DNA from: Longimicrobiales bacterium
GTDB taxonomy: Bacteria > Gemmatimonadota > Gemmatimonadetes > Longimicrobiales > Gaopeijiaceae
Assembly (NCBI GenBank): GCA_958296005.1
Contig: CATQHQ010000001.1
Location: forward strand, 884,134-948,133
DNA: 64,000 nucleotides
Direction of reading: 5' to 3'
Under the pieces are notes generated by a model. It was not told where the DNA came from. It ran no database searches and was given only the letters and a program-made list of their open reading frames with translations. Positions 1-9,687 of this stretch are shown one piece after another (position 1 is the stretch's first letter; each line of letters starts with the position of its first letter). The position numbers and the translations under genes were made by a program.

Positions 1-1
1 C

Positions 2-3000
2 GCCGTCATCGAGCGGAAGGGCGCCCGAACCGCTCTCCTGACCACGGCGGGGCACCGCGACGCGTTGGAGATGGCTCACGAGAACCGCTTCGAGCAGTAC
101 GACATCGGGGTGGACCGGCCGCCGCCCCTGGTTCCCCGCCGCTTGCGGTTGCCCGTGACGGAGCGCGTGGACAAGAACGGGCGCGTGCTGGTGCCGCTGG
201 ACGAGGACTCGGTGCGGGCGTTGCTGCCCGTGTTGGACGAGGCGGGCGTCGAGGCGGTGGCGGTGGGGTTCATCCACGGCTATGCGAACCTCACGCACGA
301 ACAGCGGGTGCGAGCGATCCTGGCAGCCGAGCGGCCGGAGCTGGCCGTGACCCTGGCATCGGACGTGTGCCCGGAAGTGCGGGAGTACGAGCGGCTGTCG
401 ACCGCGTGCGTCAACGCCTACGTGCAGCCCCTGATGTCGCGCTACCTGAACGGCCTCGCCGAGTCGCTCGAGGAGATCGGGTTCTCCTGTCCGTTGCTGC
501 TGATGACGTCCAGCGGTGGGCTCACCACGCTGGAGACCGCGGTGGCGTCGCCGGTTCGGCTGGTGGAGTCGGGACCTGCGGGCGGCGCGATCCTCGCGGG
601 CCAGCTGGCGCGGAGCCTGGGACTGGGGGACGTGCTCTCGTTCGACATGGGGGGCACCACGGCCAAGCTGTGCATCGTCGACGGGGGCGAGCCGCTGACG
701 TCCCGCACCTTCGAGGTCGCCCGGAGCTACCGCTTTCAGAGGGGGAGCGGGCTGCCGGTGCGGATCCCGGTGATCGAGATGGTGGAGATCGGCGCGGGCG
801 GCGGCTCGATCGCCGCAGTGGACTCGCTGGATCGGATCCGCGTGGGGCCGGCAAGCGCCGGATCGGAGCCCGGACCGGCGTCGTACGGGCACGGCGGCGA
901 ACGTCCCACCGTGACCGACGCGGACTTGGCGCTGGGACGGATCGCCCCGGAGCTGTTTGCGGGGGGTACGATGCCGCTGGACGCCGGGAAGGCCGCTTCC
1001 GCCATCGGCACCCACGTCGGCGCCAAGCTTGGACTTGAGACGGTCGCCGCCGCCCGGGCCATCGTCGAGGTCGTGGACGAGAACATGGCCAACGCCGCCA
1101 GAACCCACGCCGTCGAGTGGGGCAAGGCAATGGCTGGCCGGGCCCTGGTGGCGTTCGGCGGCTCGGCGCCGGTTCACGCGGCGCGCTTGGCGGAGAAGCT
1201 GGGGCTGGACCGGGTCGTCGTGCCTCGCCACGCGGGAGTCGGCTCTGCAGTGGGGTTTCTGCTGGCCCCGATCTCGTACGAGGTCGTGCGCAGCCGGTAC
1301 ATGAGGCTGTCGAGCTTCGATCCCCTGCTGGCGTCGAACGTGCTGGCCGAGATGCGGGCCGAGGCTGCGGAGGTCGTGTCGCAAGGGGCGCCCGGCGCCG
1401 CCGTCGCCGAGCAGGCCCGCGCCTACATGCGATACGGCGGGCAGGGACACGAGATCGGCGTCGAACTGCCGGACGGGGTTGAGGGCGCGAACGGCGGCCC
1501 GTTGCTGCGCGAAGCGTTCGACCGCGCCTACGAGGCGATGTTCGGGCGCACGATTCCCGGGCTCGACGTGGAAGTCTTGAGCTGGACCCTGGTGCTGACG
1601 GCGGAGCGAGAGCCCAGCGCGTGGGCCGAGTGGGCCGACGAGGCGCCCCCGCTCGTGGACGGCCCGGCCGGAAACGCCGGCACGCCGGTCGCGGTTCACC
1701 GTCGCGACGACCTGAGGCCGGGCGTCCGCGTCGCAGGACCGGCGATGGTGACCGAGGCCCAGACGACCACGGTGGTCCCCGTCGGGTTCGGAGCGGAGGT
1801 GCAGCCGAGCGGCCACTTGGTGCTGTTGCGCGAGCGGCGCCGCTCCACGCCCGTGGCGAAACGCGAAGCGGCGACCAAGTCCGAAGGCCGCGGGGTCCTC
1901 GACGGCCAGATCATGTGGAGCCGGCTGCTCTCCGTGGTCGAGGAACAGGCGCGGACGCTGGTGCGCACCGCCTTCTCGACGCCGGTGCGGGAGGCGGGCG
2001 ACCTGTCGGCGGGCGTCTTCGACCTCTCGGGACGGATGCTGGCGCAAGCGGTTACGGGCACGCCGGGCCACGTCAACGCAATGGCCGAATCGGTCGGCGC
2101 CTTCCTGGCCGACTTTCCGGCCCACTCCCTGGCCGCGGGCGATGTGCTCGTCACCAACGACCCGTGGAAGGGCACTGGACACCTGAACGACTTCACGGTG
2201 GTCAGCCCCGCCTTCCACGGCGGGCGGCTGGTCGCCTTGTTCGCGGCTACGAGCCACATCGCCGACGTGGGCGGACGGGGCTTCGGGGCGGACGCCGGCC
2301 AAGTGTACGAAGAGGGGATCCGCATCCCCATCGGCTACCTGATCCGCGCCGGGCGGCTCGACAGGACGCTGATGCGGCTCGTGCGCGCCAACGTCCGCGA
2401 GCCCGACGTGGCCGAGGGCGACCTTCACTCCCTCGTGGCGTGCAACCGCACAGGGTGCCGGCGGCTCTCCGCGATGATGAGCGAGTTCGAGGTCGCCTCG
2501 ATCGCCAAGCTGGCCGATTCGATCATCGACACGTCCCGCCGTTCGATGCTCCGCCGGATCGCCAAGCTGCGTCCGGGCACGTACCACAACCGCATGACGA
2601 TCGACGGCTACGACCGGGACTTGGAGTTGGCGTGCGCCCTGACCGTGTCGCCCGCCGGCATCCGCATCGACTTCGACGGCTCCTCCCCGACCTCCAGCTA
2701 CGGGATCAACGTGCCCCTCACGTACACCCGGGCATACGCCTCCTTCGGCGTCCGCTGCATCGTGGGGGCCGACGTGCCCAACAACGCGGGCTCCCTGAGC
2801 GCAATACAGGTCTCGGCACCCCCGGGCTCGCTGCTCAACGCGCCCTTCCCGTCGGCGGTCTCGGCCCGCCACGCGGTAGGTCAGATGCTGCCCGACGTGG
2901 TCTTGGGGTGCCTGGGCCAGGCAATGGACGAACCGGTCCCGGCGGAGGGCGCGTCGTGCCTCTGGAACCCGGTGCTGATGGGCGGTCGGGGCCTCTCCGG

Positions 3001-3589
3001 CGGCGACTACGGAGAGTCGGAGCCGTTCGTGGTCAACCCCTTCCACACCGGCGGAACCGGGGGGCGTCCGGGCAAGGATGGCCTGTCCGCGACCGCGTTT
3101 CCGTCCGGCGTCCGGAGCACCCCCGTCGAGATCACCGAGACGGTGGCGCCGCTGGTCTTCTGGAGGAAGGAATACCTAGCCGATTCCGGCGGTCCGGGGC
3201 GGTACCGTGGCGGATTGGGGCAGGTCATGGAGGTCGCCCACGCCGACGGTGCGCCGTTTGCGGTCTCCAAGATGTTCGACCGGATAAGGAACCCGGCTCG
3301 CGGCCGCGAAGGGGGCGGACCGGGGGCTCGAGGCCGCGTCCACGTCGTGGGCCCGAACGGTGGCGAACTGCGGGCGAAGGGCAAGGAAGTGGTGCCTCGC
3401 GGACACCGAATCGTCATGGAAACGCCGGGCGGCGGCGGGCTGGGCGACCCCCGGCACCGGGACCCGGAAATGGTCGAGCGGGACGTGCGGAACGGCTATG
3501 TGTCGGCGGAAGCGGCCGCGCGAGACTACGGAACGGTCAGCGGCGCGGGCAAGGTGCGTACATCACCAGGGACTCCAAGTCGTCCTTGA
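2..3589 (+). CDS. Hydantoinase/oxoprolinase family protein, fused HyuA-HyuB (5-oxoprolinase-like), N-terminus cut by window edge
   Basis: Frame is open to base 2 (AVIERKGARTALLTTAGHRDALEM...); SFDMGGTTAKLCIVDGG and GAGGGSIA typical of HyuA; GQIMWSRLLSVVEEQARTLVRTAFS...DLSAGVFD and VTNDPWKGTGHLNDFTVVSP typical of HyuB. Confidence 0.93.
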   Translation, partial: AVIERKGARTALLTTAGHRDALEMAHENRFEQYDIGVDRPPPLVPRRLRLPVTERVDKNGRVLVPLDEDSVRALLPVLDEAGVEAVAVGFIHGYANLTHEQRVRAILAAERPELAVTLASDVCPEVREYERLSTACVNAYVQPLMSRYLNGLAESLEEIGFSCPLLLMTSSGGLTTLETAVASPVRLVESGPAGGAILAGQLARSLGLGDVLSFDMGGTTAKLCIVDGGEPLTSRTFEVARSYRFQRGSGLPVRIPVIEMVEIGAGGGSIAAVDSLDRIRVGPASAGSEPGPASYGHGGERPTVTDADLALGRIAPELFAGGTMPLDAGKAASAIGTHVGAKLGLETVAAARAIVEVVDENMANAARTHAVEWGKAMAGRALVAFGGSAPVHAARLAEKLGLDRVVVPRHAGVGSAVGFLLAPISYEVVRSRYMRLSSFDPLLASNVLAEMRAEAAEVVSQGAPGAAVAEQARAYMRYGGQGHEIGVELPDGVEGANGGPLLREAFDRAYEAMFGRTIPGLDVEVLSWTLVLTAEREPSAWAEWADEAPPLVDGPAGNAGTPVAVHRRDDLRPGVRVAGPAMVTEAQTTTVVPVGFGAEVQPSGHLVLLRERRRSTPVAKREAATKSEGRGVLDGQIMWSRLLSVVEEQARTLVRTAFSTPVREAGDLSAGVFDLSGRMLAQAVTGTPGHVNAMAESVGAFLADFPAHSLAAGDVLVTNDPWKGTGHLNDFTVVSPAFHGGRLVALFAATSHIADVGGRGFGADAGQVYEEGIRIPIGYLIRAGRLDRTLMRLVRANVREPDVAEGDLHSLVACNRTGCRRLSAMMSEFEVASIAKLADSIIDTSRRSMLRRIAKLRPGTYHNRMTIDGYDRDLELACALTVSPAGIRIDFDGSSPTSSYGINVPLTYTRAYASFGVRCIVGADVPNNAGSLSAIQVSAPPGSLLNAPFPSAVSARHAVGQMLPDVVLGCLGQAMDEPVPAEGASCLWNPVLMGGRGLSGGDYGESEPFVVNPFHTGGTGGRPGKDGLSATAFPSGVRSTPVEITETVAPLVFWRKEYLADSGGPGRYRGGLGQVMEVAHADGAPFAVSKMFDRIRNPARGREGGGPGARGRVHVVGPNGGELRAKGKEVVPRGHRIVMETPGGGGLGDPRHRDPEMVERDVRNGYVSAEAAARDYGTVSGAGKVRTSPGTPSRP

Positions 3590-3944
3590 TCTGGTCGTAC
3601 ACGCTCTCCGGGGCTTCCGGCTGCTCGGTTTCGATCCAGCCGCCGCACTTGGCGCCGCCGGCCGTGCTGCCTTGCTGGCGAACGCGTCCCGTCGAGTGGT
3701 ACACCGTCATCTCGCCCTCCCAGGCGCCGTCCCGGAGGGTCGCTTCCAACTGTACGCCCCCTCCGTCTACCACGGGGAAGACCCTGAACACCCTCCCCGA
3801 GTACGGTGCGAGCGTCTCCGGGTCCACGTAGAGGCTGTCCCGAACGACCAGCTCGTCCAGGTCTCGCCCCGCAGCTTCGAAACAGCCGAACAGCAGCGAA
3901 ACCGACAGAAGCACGAGCGTCAAGCGAACCGCGACGGCCGTCAT
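3537..3944 (-). CDS. Small lipoprotein with MORN/YwqK-like repeat
   Basis: MTAVAVRLTLVLLSVSLLFGCFEA lipobox; YSGRVFRVFPVVDGGGVQLEATLRDGAWEGEMTVYHSTGRVRQQGS resembles YwqK/MORN repeats; 3' end overlaps preceding CDS. Confidence 0.7.
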   Translation of the reverse strand: MTAVAVRLTLVLLSVSLLFGCFEAAGRDLDELVVRDSLYVDPETLAPYSGRVFRVFPVVDGGGVQLEATLRDGAWEGEMTVYHSTGRVRQQGSTAGGAKCGGWIETEQPEAPESVYDQIKDDLESLVMYAPCPRR

Positions 3945-4060
3945 AGTTGCCTCGATTTCCCCGTGTGCACGACCCGCCCCAGACTGAAGGGTCGCGCCGT
4001 TGTTCGCCCTGGGGCAACCGCGGTAGGTTCCCATCCACACGTACCGGAGCCGCCAATAAG

Positions 4061-4729
4061 ATGAACTCCCGCCCGTCCCTTCCCGAAGAGGTTTTCCTCC
4101 TTGCGCTGCGCGACAACGGCGCGGTCTCCAGCCACTACCTGGGCTACGCCCTCGGGGGTGCGATCCTGGCCGAGCTGATGATGCGGGACCGGCTTGGCGT
4201 CTCCGGTATCGGACGCAAGGCGTGGGTCGCCGTCCTCGACCCGTCCGCAACCCGCTCGTCGTTGCTGGACCAGTGCCTGGAGAAGGTCGCCGGCTCCAAG
4301 CCCCGCCGGCTCTACACCTGGGTGACGACCTTTGCGCGGACTCGGAAGCTGAAGCACCAAGTTGCGCAGCCTCTCTGTGCGCGAGGTATCGTCAGGGCGA
4401 AGGACGCCCCCGTCCTCTTCGTCTTCCGTCGCCGGCTGTACCCGCTGATGGACCGCGGAAGCCGCCGCGACGTGGTCGACCGGATCTGGGCGGCCGTCAG
4501 CGGACGCGCCGAGGTCGACCCGCGCACCGCAACCTTGGTCGCCATCGCGCATAACGTCCACCTGCTCCGAAAGGTCCTTGGCGGCAAGCGGATCAGGCCC
4601 CACAAGGCGCGGATCAAGGAGATAGCCAAGGAAGACGCTGTCGGGGCCGCGGTTCGGCAAGCGGTCTCCGCCGCCGCAGCCGCCGCGAGCACGACGGGGG
4701 TCGTCGTCGCAACCCCGCCGAGCACCTGA
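4061..4729 (+). CDS. GPP34 (GOLPH3/VPS74-like) family phosphoprotein
   Basis: SLPEEVFLLALRDNGAV...YALGGAILAELMMRDRLGVSG...LLRKVLGGKR matches GPP34 pattern. Confidence 0.85.
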   Translation: MNSRPSLPEEVFLLALRDNGAVSSHYLGYALGGAILAELMMRDRLGVSGIGRKAWVAVLDPSATRSSLLDQCLEKVAGSKPRRLYTWVTTFARTRKLKHQVAQPLCARGIVRAKDAPVLFVFRRRLYPLMDRGSRRDVVDRIWAAVSGRAEVDPRTATLVAIAHNVHLLRKVLGGKRIRPHKARIKEIAKEDAVGAAVRQAVSAAAAAASTTGVVVATPPST

Positions 4730-4828
4730 CGCCCGTCGGTTACGCTGTAACGAGCGGTCGGATCGTCGTAAGAGAGGAAGCGGGACGCTTCGGCGTCCGA
4801 ACCCCTACCGCACGAAGGAGCAGTACCG

Positions 4829-5647
4829 ATGAGCGCCGCTTCCCAACGTCGAGTCAGGACCTTGGACTTCGCCCGCCGCAAGGAGGCGGGGGAGCCGATC
4901 GTCATGCTCACCGCCTACGACGCCCTCTTCGCGGCGCTGCTGGACGAGTCCGGCGTGGACGCGATCCTGGTGGGCGATTCCCTCAACACCGTCCTGTGCG
5001 GGGAGGAAACGACCCTCTCGGCCACGGTGGACCAGATGATCTACCACGGGCGCATCGTCCAACGGGGCGTGCGCCGGGCGCTGGTGGTGGTGGACATGCC
5101 CTTCATGAGCTATCAGGTGTCGCCCGAAGAGGCGGTTCGGAACGCCGGGCGCATCCTCAAGGAGACGCGAGCGGGCGCGGTGAAGCTGGAGGGAGGCGCG
5201 GAGGCGGCGCCTGCTGTGCGAGCGATCGCATCGGCCGGGATTCCGGTCATGGGCCACCTGGGCTTCACGCCTCAGTCGGTGCACCAGATCGGAGGCGCCC
5301 GGGTTCAGGGGCGGACGGACGGGGCGGTGGAGAAGCTGGTCCGCGACGCCCAGGCGATCGAGGAGGCCGGCGCGTTCTCGATCCTGCTGGAGCTGCTGGT
5401 GGGCCGCGTTGCCAAGGCCGTGACCGCGGCCCTCCATGTGCCCACCGTCGGCATCGGGGCCGGACCCTACTGCGACGGCCAGCTCTTGATCCTGCACGAC
5501 ATGCTAGGCCTGAACGAAGGGTTCAACCCCCGCTTCCTGAAGCGCTTCGCGACACTGGGGGCCGACGCCCGATCCGCCATGGCCCGGTACGTGCAGGAAG
5601 TGCGCGAGCGATCCTATCCGGGGACCGATCACGTGCACTGGGAGTAA
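4829..5647 (+). CDS. panB: 3-methyl-2-oxobutanoate hydroxymethyltransferase
   Basis: MLTAYDALFAALLDESGVDAILVGDSL, VKLEGG, PVMGHLGFTPQSV, TVGIGAGPYCDGQLLILHDMLGL. Confidence 0.95.
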   Translation: MSAASQRRVRTLDFARRKEAGEPIVMLTAYDALFAALLDESGVDAILVGDSLNTVLCGEETTLSATVDQMIYHGRIVQRGVRRALVVVDMPFMSYQVSPEEAVRNAGRILKETRAGAVKLEGGAEAAPAVRAIASAGIPVMGHLGFTPQSVHQIGGARVQGRTDGAVEKLVRDAQAIEEAGAFSILLELLVGRVAKAVTAALHVPTVGIGAGPYCDGQLLILHDMLGLNEGFNPRFLKRFATLGADARSAMARYVQEVRERSYPGTDHVHWE

Positions 5648-5699
5648 GCCGGGCAGATCCAGTCGCTGCCCAGGGGCGCGTCGCCGGGGCGGCCCCGCG

Positions 5700-6170
5700 T
5701 CAGTTGTTCGGCGCTCCCGCCTCGATCCAGGCGCGGATGACCTCGATCTCGTCTTCCGGCACCGGGTCGCCCTCCTCGGGCATGTTGCCTTCGACGATCA
5801 TCTCCAGCAGGAAGCTGTTCTCGGCGCTGCCCGCCTCGACCACGGGCCCAAACTCGGAGCCCATCATTATCCGTTCGTACTCCAGCAGGTTGAGGCTGAC
5901 CTCGGTGCGGACCTCGCCGTCCTCGCCGACCGCTCCGTGGCACTGGGCGCACCGATTCTGGAAGATCGGCAGCACATCGTTGACGAAGCTGACGGTGTCG
6001 CCGGCAGCCCCCTCCTCCGCGGGCGGTGCGACGGGAGCGCCCGAACGAGAGTCGGCCCCGCCAAGCGTGAGGGCGACGGCTGCGAAGACGAGAACGCTCC
6101 ACGGCGCGCCGGACGGGCGAGCGCGGCGCCCGCGGGACAAGCGGCTCGGGCTGAACGGCTTGCGGGTCAT
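5700..6170 (-). CDS. Exported c-type cytochrome domain protein (single CxxCH)
   Basis: Signal-like N-terminus; VSFVNDVLPIFQNRCAQCHG; C-terminal EDEIEVIRAWIEAGAPNN as in planctomycete-type cytochrome domains. Confidence 0.8.
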   Translation of the reverse strand: MTRKPFSPSRLSRGRRARPSGAPWSVLVFAAVALTLGGADSRSGAPVAPPAEEGAAGDTVSFVNDVLPIFQNRCAQCHGAVGEDGEVRTEVSLNLLEYERIMMGSEFGPVVEAGSAENSFLLEMIVEGNMPEEGDPVPEDEIEVIRAWIEAGAPNN

Positions 6171-6241
6171 GTCGGCAAGATCCTTGCTGGGGTCGGAAGT
6201 TTCCTTTGCTCGCGAACCGCGAAATTCTACTACGGCGAAGG

Positions 6242-6637
6242 CTACTTCGACACCTCCGCCGAGTATCCGTCGAGCGCGCGCTGGGCGAACGTCTCCGTAG
6301 CGGCCACCTCCAGAAGCTCCACCTGATAGGCGCCCACCGCGTCGGGAACGTGAAACTCCAGCACGCGTCCCGGCCGCAACGTGCCAGCCACGATCGCCTT
6401 CACGCCGGTGCCGGACGGGCTCCAGTAGAGCTCGTAGGGACCTGTGGCGCGCAACGAGTCGATGCGGGAGCCGGTGATGCTGATCAGCGCACCGGCGTCG
6501 GAGACCCCCTGGGGCACCGACAGGCTCACGCCCAAGTAGCCGGGCTCGGGAAGCGGAGGACCCGCCGGAGGCTCGTCGCCGGCGCACGCCGCCAGGACCG
6601 CGACGAGGGCGAGCAGTGCCGCAGAGCGTGCCGTCAT
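6242..6637 (-). CDS. Lipoprotein of unknown function (Ig-like/IPT-like)
   Basis: MTARSAALLALVAVLAACAG lipobox; ATGA overlap with upstream gene. Confidence 0.7.
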   Translation of the reverse strand: MTARSAALLALVAVLAACAGDEPPAGPPLPEPGYLGVSLSVPQGVSDAGALISITGSRIDSLRATGPYELYWSPSGTGVKAIVAGTLRPGRVLEFHVPDAVGAYQVELLEVAATETFAQRALDGYSAEVSK

Positions 6638-9600
6638 CGTCCGCTGCCGGTGCTGCGACGGGCGGGACCCGGACCGGAACCAGGCGTCGCGGGCGGCGGG
6701 GCGGCAACTGCGCAGATCGCGCCTCCGCTCCGGCAACGCTCCCGCCACGACAGGAAGTCACCCAGGTTGTACACGCCGTCGGCGTTGCCGAGCCGGTCCA
6801 GCACGGCGCGCTGCAACAGAGTAATCGTGCGGCCGCCGATGAGCGTCCTGGCCGCCACATCCACCGACACTTGGTCGCCGACGCGGAGGGTGTCGGCGAA
6901 GACGACGGGCGGTGCCGCGCTTCCGTCCACCCTGACCTGGATTTCGGCGATGCGCGTCTGCCCTGCCGACAACTCCCGCGCGCTGCGACGCCAAGCCAAC
7001 GGGTCGCCCGCGCCTCCGGCGAAGGCGATGAGCTCCAGCCACTCGAGGCTGTCGGCGCTGGCGGTCCATGTGGCCTCGCTGGCACGAGGTCCCCGCAGCC
7101 TCACCGCCAGAGTGTCGTGGTGCCACTCCGCCACCCCGGCGATCGTCGAAGCCGCACCCGCCACGCGTTCGCCCAGCTCCACCGCCGCCACGTCGAACGC
7201 TTCCAGGCGCACCACCACCTGGGTGGCACCGGCCGCGTCCCCGGCGCCCGCCACCACCTCGATCGTGTCTTCGTGCACTCCCGGGCCGGGAGCTTCCTGC
7301 GGGTCCACCGTCCAGCGCAACGAGTCGAAGCCGCGCCCGGTCCCCGCGTCCAGAGTCAGCCACGGCGTGCCGACGTGAGAGGCGGTCCACTCCGCGGTGG
7401 GCCACCCGGTTCCGTAGGTCCGCACGACGGCGGCGCCCGACACGGGGTCCCCAGCCACCCCCAGCTCCAGGGACACGTCCCTCACCCGCATGTGCGCCGA
7501 CACTTCGGCACGCACGGGCAACGAAAACGCGCCTCGTCCGTGGGTCGCCGCCACCAGCATCCCGGCGTTGGGCTCGGTGGCCAAGTCGAACACCGCGACC
7601 ATCGGCATCCCCTCGCCGAAGCGTTCCCACCGGCCCGGCGCGGGCGATGCGAAGACCGACAGGTCGGTGCCGACGAACAGCTGCTCCGGGTTGTCCGGGT
7701 CGAGAAGGATCGCGTTGACCGGATGATCCGGCAGGTTGCCCGTCATGTCTCGCCACGAGGCGCCGAAATCGTCGGTGACGAAGACGTGGCCGGTCCCGAA
7801 CCCCGATACGACGGCCCACGCCCGAGCCGGGTCGCGAGGGTGAACCGCCAAGTCCGTGACTCGCCGGTCGGGAAGCGGCTCGCCCGATGCCCACGTCGCC
7901 CCGCCGTCGGTCGTGGCGTAGACCGCCCCCCACGTTCCGACGTACACCACCGCCGAGTCCGACAGAGCCGGCGCAACTGCACTGATCAGCTCCCCTGCAA
8001 AGGCGTCTCCCACCACCGTCCAGTGCGCGCCCCGGTTCCCCGTCCGATACAGACGCTCGGTGCCGAAGTACAAGATCGACGGATCGAAGGGGTCCATCAC
8101 CAGCGGCGGGATGAACAGCGCTCTGTCGTTCAGGTCGATCCCGTTGGCGCGCCGCACCGGCGAACCGCTCCCAACGATCCGCCTCGGCCCCGAGTAGTCG
8201 CCGCCCCACTGGTTCTCCAGCCATAGCTCCGGCCGAACCGGATCGATCGCCGTGTAGCCCCCGTCGCCGCCCCAAGTGAAACGCCAGTCCCGCTCGCCGA
8301 CGGCGGCTCGCAGTGTCCCGTTGTCCTGGGTTCCGCCCGCCAGCCCCCAAGGCCCGTGAGGGTCGATCGACACGCCCTGGTAGAACTGGGTCAGCTCCAA
8401 GTTGGTGTTGAGGGACTCCCAGGCGCCGCCCATGTCCATGCTCCGGTAGACGCCGCCGTCGTTGCCCACCAGCACCATGTCGGGACGGCGCGGATCCGTT
8501 GTGATTACGTGTTGGTCGACGTGGGTCCAGGGCGGTCCGGTGATCCCCGTGAACGAGAGTCCACCGTTCATCGAGCGGAAGAGGTAGACCCCGCCGAAGT
8601 AGACGATCTCCGGGTTCTCCGGGTGGACGGCCAGGGCCATGTCGTACCAGCACTGACTGCCGCAGCCCGCCTCTTGGGCCGCAAGCTTCGTCCAAGCGTC
8701 GCCGCCGTCGTCCGTCCGGTAGATGCCCATGAGTCCGCCGCTCTCGTCGTCGTGAACCGAGGCGTACAGGACGTTCGGGTCCGAATGCGCCTGGGCCAAG
8801 TTGATCCTTGCCGGGACCATCCCGTCGCCGTCGTCCAGTCCCATCTCCAGGCGTTCCCACGTGGCGCCTCGGTCCGCCGAGCGGAATACGCCTTCGCCGT
8901 AGACCGCCGCGAACACGGCGTCGGGTTGCTCGGGGTGGACCAGCACGTCGGTTGCGGTGCCCTCCAGGGTCATAGACCAAGTGGCGCCCGAGTCGCCGGA
9001 GCGGAAGAACCCCCACTGGGTGGCGGCGTAGACGACGGTGCTAGTGGTGGAGCCGGCGCTCTCGGGGTCCACGGCCATGCGAGCGATCCGGGTTCCCCAT
9101 CCACCGGGGTTGGTGAACCACTGGGTGCCCATCCGGCGCCAGGTGCCGCCCCCGTCGGTGGACCGCAGGACGCCGCAGCCGTAGTAGCTGTCGCCGGAGA
9201 AGTGCTGCTCGCCGGTACCGGCGTAGACGATCTCCGGGGCGACCGGGTCCAGAGCCACGGCTCCCATCGCCAAGGAGCACTCCGCGTCGGTCAGGGGCCG
9301 CCACGACGCACCCTGGTCGTCGCTTCGCCAGACGCCCCCTTGAGCGCCCCCGACGTAGATGACGTTCGGGTCGGTCGGGTGAAGGGTCACCGCGGACACG
9401 CGGCCGGCCGCCGGAAGCTGGCGGTCCACGATCCGCCGCGGCCCCAGCGGCTGCCAGACGCTCCCTTCGACGGCAGAAGGGGGACCGGCCTGACGGAGGA
9501 TCGGACGCTGAAGCACTTGCAACCGGGCTTGCTGCAGCCGAGCCGCTAGGCCGCCGACACCGGGCGACCTTCTCTGTTCGAGGAAGTACGCCCAGCGCCT

Positions 9601-9687
9601 AGCTGGGTCGTCGGTCTGGGCGGTCGCGGCCCCGGAGAAGCTCGCCAGGACCGCGACCGCCAGAAGCGCGACGACGCGGCTACTCAC
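6634..9687 (-). CDS. VPS10/sortilin-like BNR-repeat propeller protein with C-terminal dockerin-like motif
   Basis: Multiple SxDGGxTW/RSxDxGATW repeats; signal peptide VVALLAVAVLASFSGAATAQ; C-term LDRLGNADGVYNLGDFLSWRERC; GTG start overlaps upstream TGA. Confidence 0.85.
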   Translation of the reverse strand: MSSRVVALLAVAVLASFSGAATAQTDDPARRWAYFLEQRRSPGVGGLAARLQQARLQVLQRPILRQAGPPSAVEGSVWQPLGPRRIVDRQLPAAGRVSAVTLHPTDPNVIYVGGAQGGVWRSDDQGASWRPLTDAECSLAMGAVALDPVAPEIVYAGTGEQHFSGDSYYGCGVLRSTDGGGTWRRMGTQWFTNPGGWGTRIARMAVDPESAGSTTSTVVYAATQWGFFRSGDSGATWSMTLEGTATDVLVHPEQPDAVFAAVYGEGVFRSADRGATWERLEMGLDDGDGMVPARINLAQAHSDPNVLYASVHDDESGGLMGIYRTDDGGDAWTKLAAQEAGCGSQCWYDMALAVHPENPEIVYFGGVYLFRSMNGGLSFTGITGPPWTHVDQHVITTDPRRPDMVLVGNDGGVYRSMDMGGAWESLNTNLELTQFYQGVSIDPHGPWGLAGGTQDNGTLRAAVGERDWRFTWGGDGGYTAIDPVRPELWLENQWGGDYSGPRRIVGSGSPVRRANGIDLNDRALFIPPLVMDPFDPSILYFGTERLYRTGNRGAHWTVVGDAFAGELISAVAPALSDSAVVYVGTWGAVYATTDGGATWASGEPLPDRRVTDLAVHPRDPARAWAVVSGFGTGHVFVTDDFGASWRDMTGNLPDHPVNAILLDPDNPEQLFVGTDLSVFASPAPGRWERFGEGMPMVAVFDLATEPNAGMLVAATHGRGAFSLPVRAEVSAHMRVRDVSLELGVAGDPVSGAAVVRTYGTGWPTAEWTASHVGTPWLTLDAGTGRGFDSLRWTVDPQEAPGPGVHEDTIEVVAGAGDAAGATQVVVRLEAFDVAAVELGERVAGAASTIAGVAEWHHDTLAVRLRGPRASEATWTASADSLEWLELIAFAGGAGDPLAWRRSARELSAGQTRIAEIQVRVDGSAAPPVVFADTLRVGDQVSVDVAARTLIGGRTITLLQRAVLDRLGNADGVYNLGDFLSWRERCRSGGAICAVAAPPPATPGSGPGPARRSTGSGR

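Noticed and set aside
1621-3831. 736-aa ORF overlapping the oxoprolinase gene
   Set aside because: Arg/Gly/Pro-rich out-of-frame translation of the HyuB-like domain
4738-4752. gttac-gct-gtaac palindrome upstream of panB
   Set aside because: Only 5-bp arms; expected by chance, no second copy noticed
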